Position numbers and translations under genes: made by a program. Source: Chrysochromulina parva (Eukaryota; Haptophyta; Prymnesiales; Chrysochromulinaceae). From it: a stretch of 16,872 nucleotides of DNA. How positions within the stretch are numbered: the first letter of the stretch is position 1; every line of letters starts with the position of its first letter. Where the stretch lies: assembly GCA_002887195.1 (NCBI GenBank), contig PJAB01001142.1, positions 1 through 16,872 on the forward strand, written 5' to 3'. Positions 14,958-16,872 of this stretch are shown here, piece by piece. The notes beneath the pieces are model-generated. The model worked only from the letters and a program-made list of their open reading frames with translations, was not told where the DNA came from and did no database searches.

Positions 14958-15771
14958 CTGGCCGATGAGCTCCGTTGCATGTCTTTGAATCAGGTTCGTC
15001 TCGGAAGGGTGAGCATGGCGTCTGCAGTAGCAGACGCCCTCCCGCGCCTCCCACGGGGCCGGCGGTTGTGCGTGTGAACCGATCGTGTCGGGATCGCGAT
15101 TGTCCGGTCTCGGACCGGTCCCTGCGCTCCGGGACGGCTGGACGCTCTGCACGCTCGGGGACTTAAATCTGGACTGAAAGAAGCAAGAACCAGGACTGCC
15201 GCTTGAGACCCAATATTACAGTTATTACCGAGATATTCCAGTTAACATGCCAGTTAAGCGGCCGTGACTTGCAAAACCGACAAACTAGAACGAAAAGTTG
15301 TCTTCTGTCTCACCTCGACCGTTCCTGAACGAGGCGGGCGACTTAACGCGGCGTCCCCGTCCGGCGAGGCCGGAGGGCGGGCGGGCGAGCCGGGCGACCG
15401 ATCACCCCATGCACCAGATCCAGGGCGGCGTTGAGCCCCCCCTTGGCAGGGCGGTTCGTTTTCCAACCCCCCTTCGAGTCACCCCCACAAGTATAACGGC
15501 CTATACGGTCCGGGGTTCGTCACTATGATGACGACTGTTGATTGGCATGACGACTTACCTCCCCACTGCCCACTCCCGACACATCGAACCCCCCTTGACG
15601 CTTATTTCCTACGGTAGACCCCTTACTGTATCTAGGGGAGGATTTTTCACGGCCCGCTGACCCCGGGTGGGGGGTGTCGCGCCGTATGGCGACTACTTGC
15701 CTCAAAAATGTGAAGTGTGAACACTGAATTTCGGCCACGTGGTCTTAGCTCCGCGCGGAAAATCGTCCCCA
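14958..15771 (+). other. Intergenic region upstream of the aspartate kinase gene
   Basis: No supported gene. After the stem-loop at 15017-15038 there is a second small hairpin (CCGGTC-TCG-GACCGG, 15104-15118). An AT-richer stretch at 15160-15260 has CAGTTA three times (15219, 15239, 15251), matching the Myb core TAACTG in reverse. AACCCCCCTT occurs at 15465-15474 and 15587-15596, with a seven-C variant near 15436. The inverted repeat GTATA/TATAC spans 15491-15506. These fit a promoter for the kinase gene. Confidence 0.45.
15017..15038 (+). other. Perfect 9 bp stem-loop in the cap methyltransferase 3' UTR
   Basis: GGCGTCTGC and GCAGACGCC pair exactly around an AGTA loop, 60 bases after the stop codon. 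The stem is too perfect and GC-rich to ignore. It could act in 3'-end processing or mRNA stability. There is no T tract after it. Confidence 0.5.
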
Positions 15772-16872
15772 ATGGATCCACGGCTCTCTTTCCTGTTCAG
15801 TTTCGTGTGCGGCAGCGCCGCCTGGATGCTCGGCGGTACACCAATCGTTGGCGTTAGAAATCATCACCGCACGGCCGCCACGGCCATGAGTGTGGTGGCC
15901 ATGCCGGTCGAGTTGCCTTCAGCTCCAGTGCCTGCGTCTAGCCTGGCCAAGTGGGAAGTGCACAAGTTCGGCGGCGCCTCGCTCAACACCGCCGCGCTCT
16001 ACAAGGAGTGCAGCGATCTGCTCGTGGCCGAGTCGAAGCGGGCGCGCGAGGTCAGCGGCTCGTACGCTCCCACGATGGCGATCGTCTCGGCCAAGGGTGG
16101 AGTGACCGACCGGCTGATCAAGGTCGTGCAGGCTTCGAAGACCAGCATGAGCGAGGCGAGCGAGACGCTGCGCGCGGTCGCGCAGGATCAGATCGATATC
16201 GTCAGGCAAATTACGACGCCCGAGCGCGCGGCCCAGGTGGAGGCACGGATCGAGGCCGACATGGATGACATTATCAACGTGGTGCGCGCGGTCGGGCTGC
16301 TCAAGACGATCCCGCCCGCCACGATGGAGCTCGTCACCGGCTACGGCGAAGTGTGGTCCGCGATGACGATGCACGCGTACCTCGACACGCTTGACGTGCC
16401 GAGCGCATGGCTCGACGCGCGCGAGGTGCTCGTGGTCGAGCAGACGAGCTTCGGCCTTGGCGACAAGGGCTCGGCCAACGTGGTGGGCGTCGACCCGCTC
16501 TGGGAGATCACGGCCGAGCGCGTGGGCGAGTGGTTCAAGGCGCCCGGGCGCGCCGATCTGCTCTCGGCCGACTGCGCCAAGACGGCGCCGATCGTGGTCG
16601 TGACTGGCTTCGTGGCGGCGACGCTCGAGGGCACACCGACGACGCTCAAGCGCTCCGGCTCTGACTTCTCGGCGACCATCTTCGCGCGCCTCATGGGCGC
16701 CTCCAAGATCACCATGTGGAAGAACGTCGACGGCGTGTACACGGCGGACCCGCGCCGCGTGCCCGAGGCTTTTCCGATCAAATCTCTCAAGTACGATGAG
16801 GCGATCGAGCTCGCCTATTTTGGGGCGCAGGTGCTGCACCCGTCGGCGATGCTCCCGTGCATCCAGGGTAAG
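15772..16872 (+). CDS. Plastid-type aspartate kinase (probably AK-HSDH), 3' end missing
   Basis: Aspartate kinase phosphorylates L-aspartate with ATP, the first step to lysine, threonine, methionine and isoleucine. The 367 codons present run off the window. The ATG at 15772 follows an in-frame stop at 15718. The first ~20 residues (RLSFLFSFVCGSAAWMLGG) are hydrophobic like a signal peptide, followed by a basic, hydroxyl- and Ala-rich stretch to about residue 60, the pattern of bipartite targeting to a secondary plastid. The kinase core starts at WEVHKFGGAS (62-70) and continues with GYGEVWSA (190), LKRSGSDFSA (about 292), VDGVYTADPR (about 319) and AYFGAQVLHPSAMLPC. The KRSGSDFSA form is that of bifunctional aspartokinase-homoserine dehydrogenase rather than the GRGGSD of plant monofunctional kinases, so ACT and homoserine dehydrogenase domains probably follow. 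A possible splice donor occupies the last five bases, so the exon may end at 16867. Confidence 0.93.
   Translation, partial: MDPRLSFLFSFVCGSAAWMLGGTPIVGVRNHHRTAATAMSVVAMPVELPSAPVPASSLAKWEVHKFGGASLNTAALYKECSDLLVAESKRAREVSGSYAPTMAIVSAKGGVTDRLIKVVQASKTSMSEASETLRAVAQDQIDIVRQITTPERAAQVEARIEADMDDIINVVRAVGLLKTIPPATMELVTGYGEVWSAMTMHAYLDTLDVPSAWLDAREVLVVEQTSFGLGDKGSANVVGVDPLWEITAERVGEWFKAPGRADLLSADCAKTAPIVVVTGFVAATLEGTPTTLKRSGSDFSATIFARLMGASKITMWKNVDGVYTADPRRVPEAFPIKSLKYDEAIELAYFGAQVLHPSAMLPCIQGK
16868..16872 (+). other. Possible 5' splice site at window end
   Basis: The window ends CAGGGTAAG. GTAAG after CAGG is a near-consensus donor, and it falls where related aspartate kinases change from LHP...IP to the next segment. 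Reading on as Gly-Lys is equally open, so this is tentative. Confidence 0.35.

Overview
The window is nuclear DNA from a eukaryote, most likely a GC-rich unicellular alga with a secondary plastid. A haptophyte is my first guess and a pelagophyte or similar stramenopile the second. The evidence is eukaryote-only genes (a zuotin-type ribosome J-protein, a monofunctional mRNA cap guanine-N7 methyltransferase, a CXXC zinc-finger protein, a sperm-tail PG-rich protein), long nearly intronless GC-rich genes, splice-like signals, and an aspartate kinase whose N-terminus looks like a signal peptide followed by a transit peptide. I saw no operons, rRNA, tRNA, CRISPR array or recognisable intact transposon. 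Layout: (1) 1-1571 (+) encodes a zuotin/DNAJC2-like chaperone whose 5' end may lie outside the window. (2) 1572-2598 is a convergent intergenic region with a 35-36 bp tandem duplication, a cluster of GATA cores and a TATA-like element. (3) 2599-4170 (-) encodes a putative chromatin protein with an MBD-like domain, a possible Tudor-like segment, a clear CXXC zinc finger and a coiled coil, with a TATA-like box about 60 nt upstream of its likely start. (4) About 4240-5190 is intergenic, with a 15 bp tandem repeat and a short orphan ORF. (5) 5191-11082 (-) is one uninterrupted 5.9 kb gene for a 1963-residue protein carrying an R-S-ExE mono-ADP-ribosyltransferase domain, about 13 ankyrin repeats and two IQ-like calmodulin-binding motifs. 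(6) 11083-11336 is a compact shared promoter between that gene and the divergent gene at 11337-12980 (+), which encodes a coiled-coil protein with one sperm-tail PG-rich (SHIPPO) motif. (7) 12981-13655 is intergenic or 5' leader with a probable intron. (8) 13656-14957 (+) encodes mRNA cap guanine-N7 methyltransferase. (9) 14958-15771 is intergenic, with a perfect 9 bp stem-loop and three Myb-like cores. (10) 15772 to the window end (+) is the 5' part of a plastid-type aspartate kinase, probably the kinase half of a bifunctional aspartokinase-homoserine dehydrogenase. The outer genes are housekeeping: co-translational folding, RNA capping, and synthesis of the aspartate family of amino acids. 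The middle holds lineage-specific regulatory or structural genes. The most interesting part is the head-to-head pair at 5191-12980: a calmodulin-binding, ankyrin-scaffolded ADP-ribosyltransferase next to a likely flagellar or microtubule-associated protein. The MBD+CXXC protein, a potential reader of both methylated and unmethylated CpG, comes second. All functional calls rest on reading motifs by eye; no database search was run.
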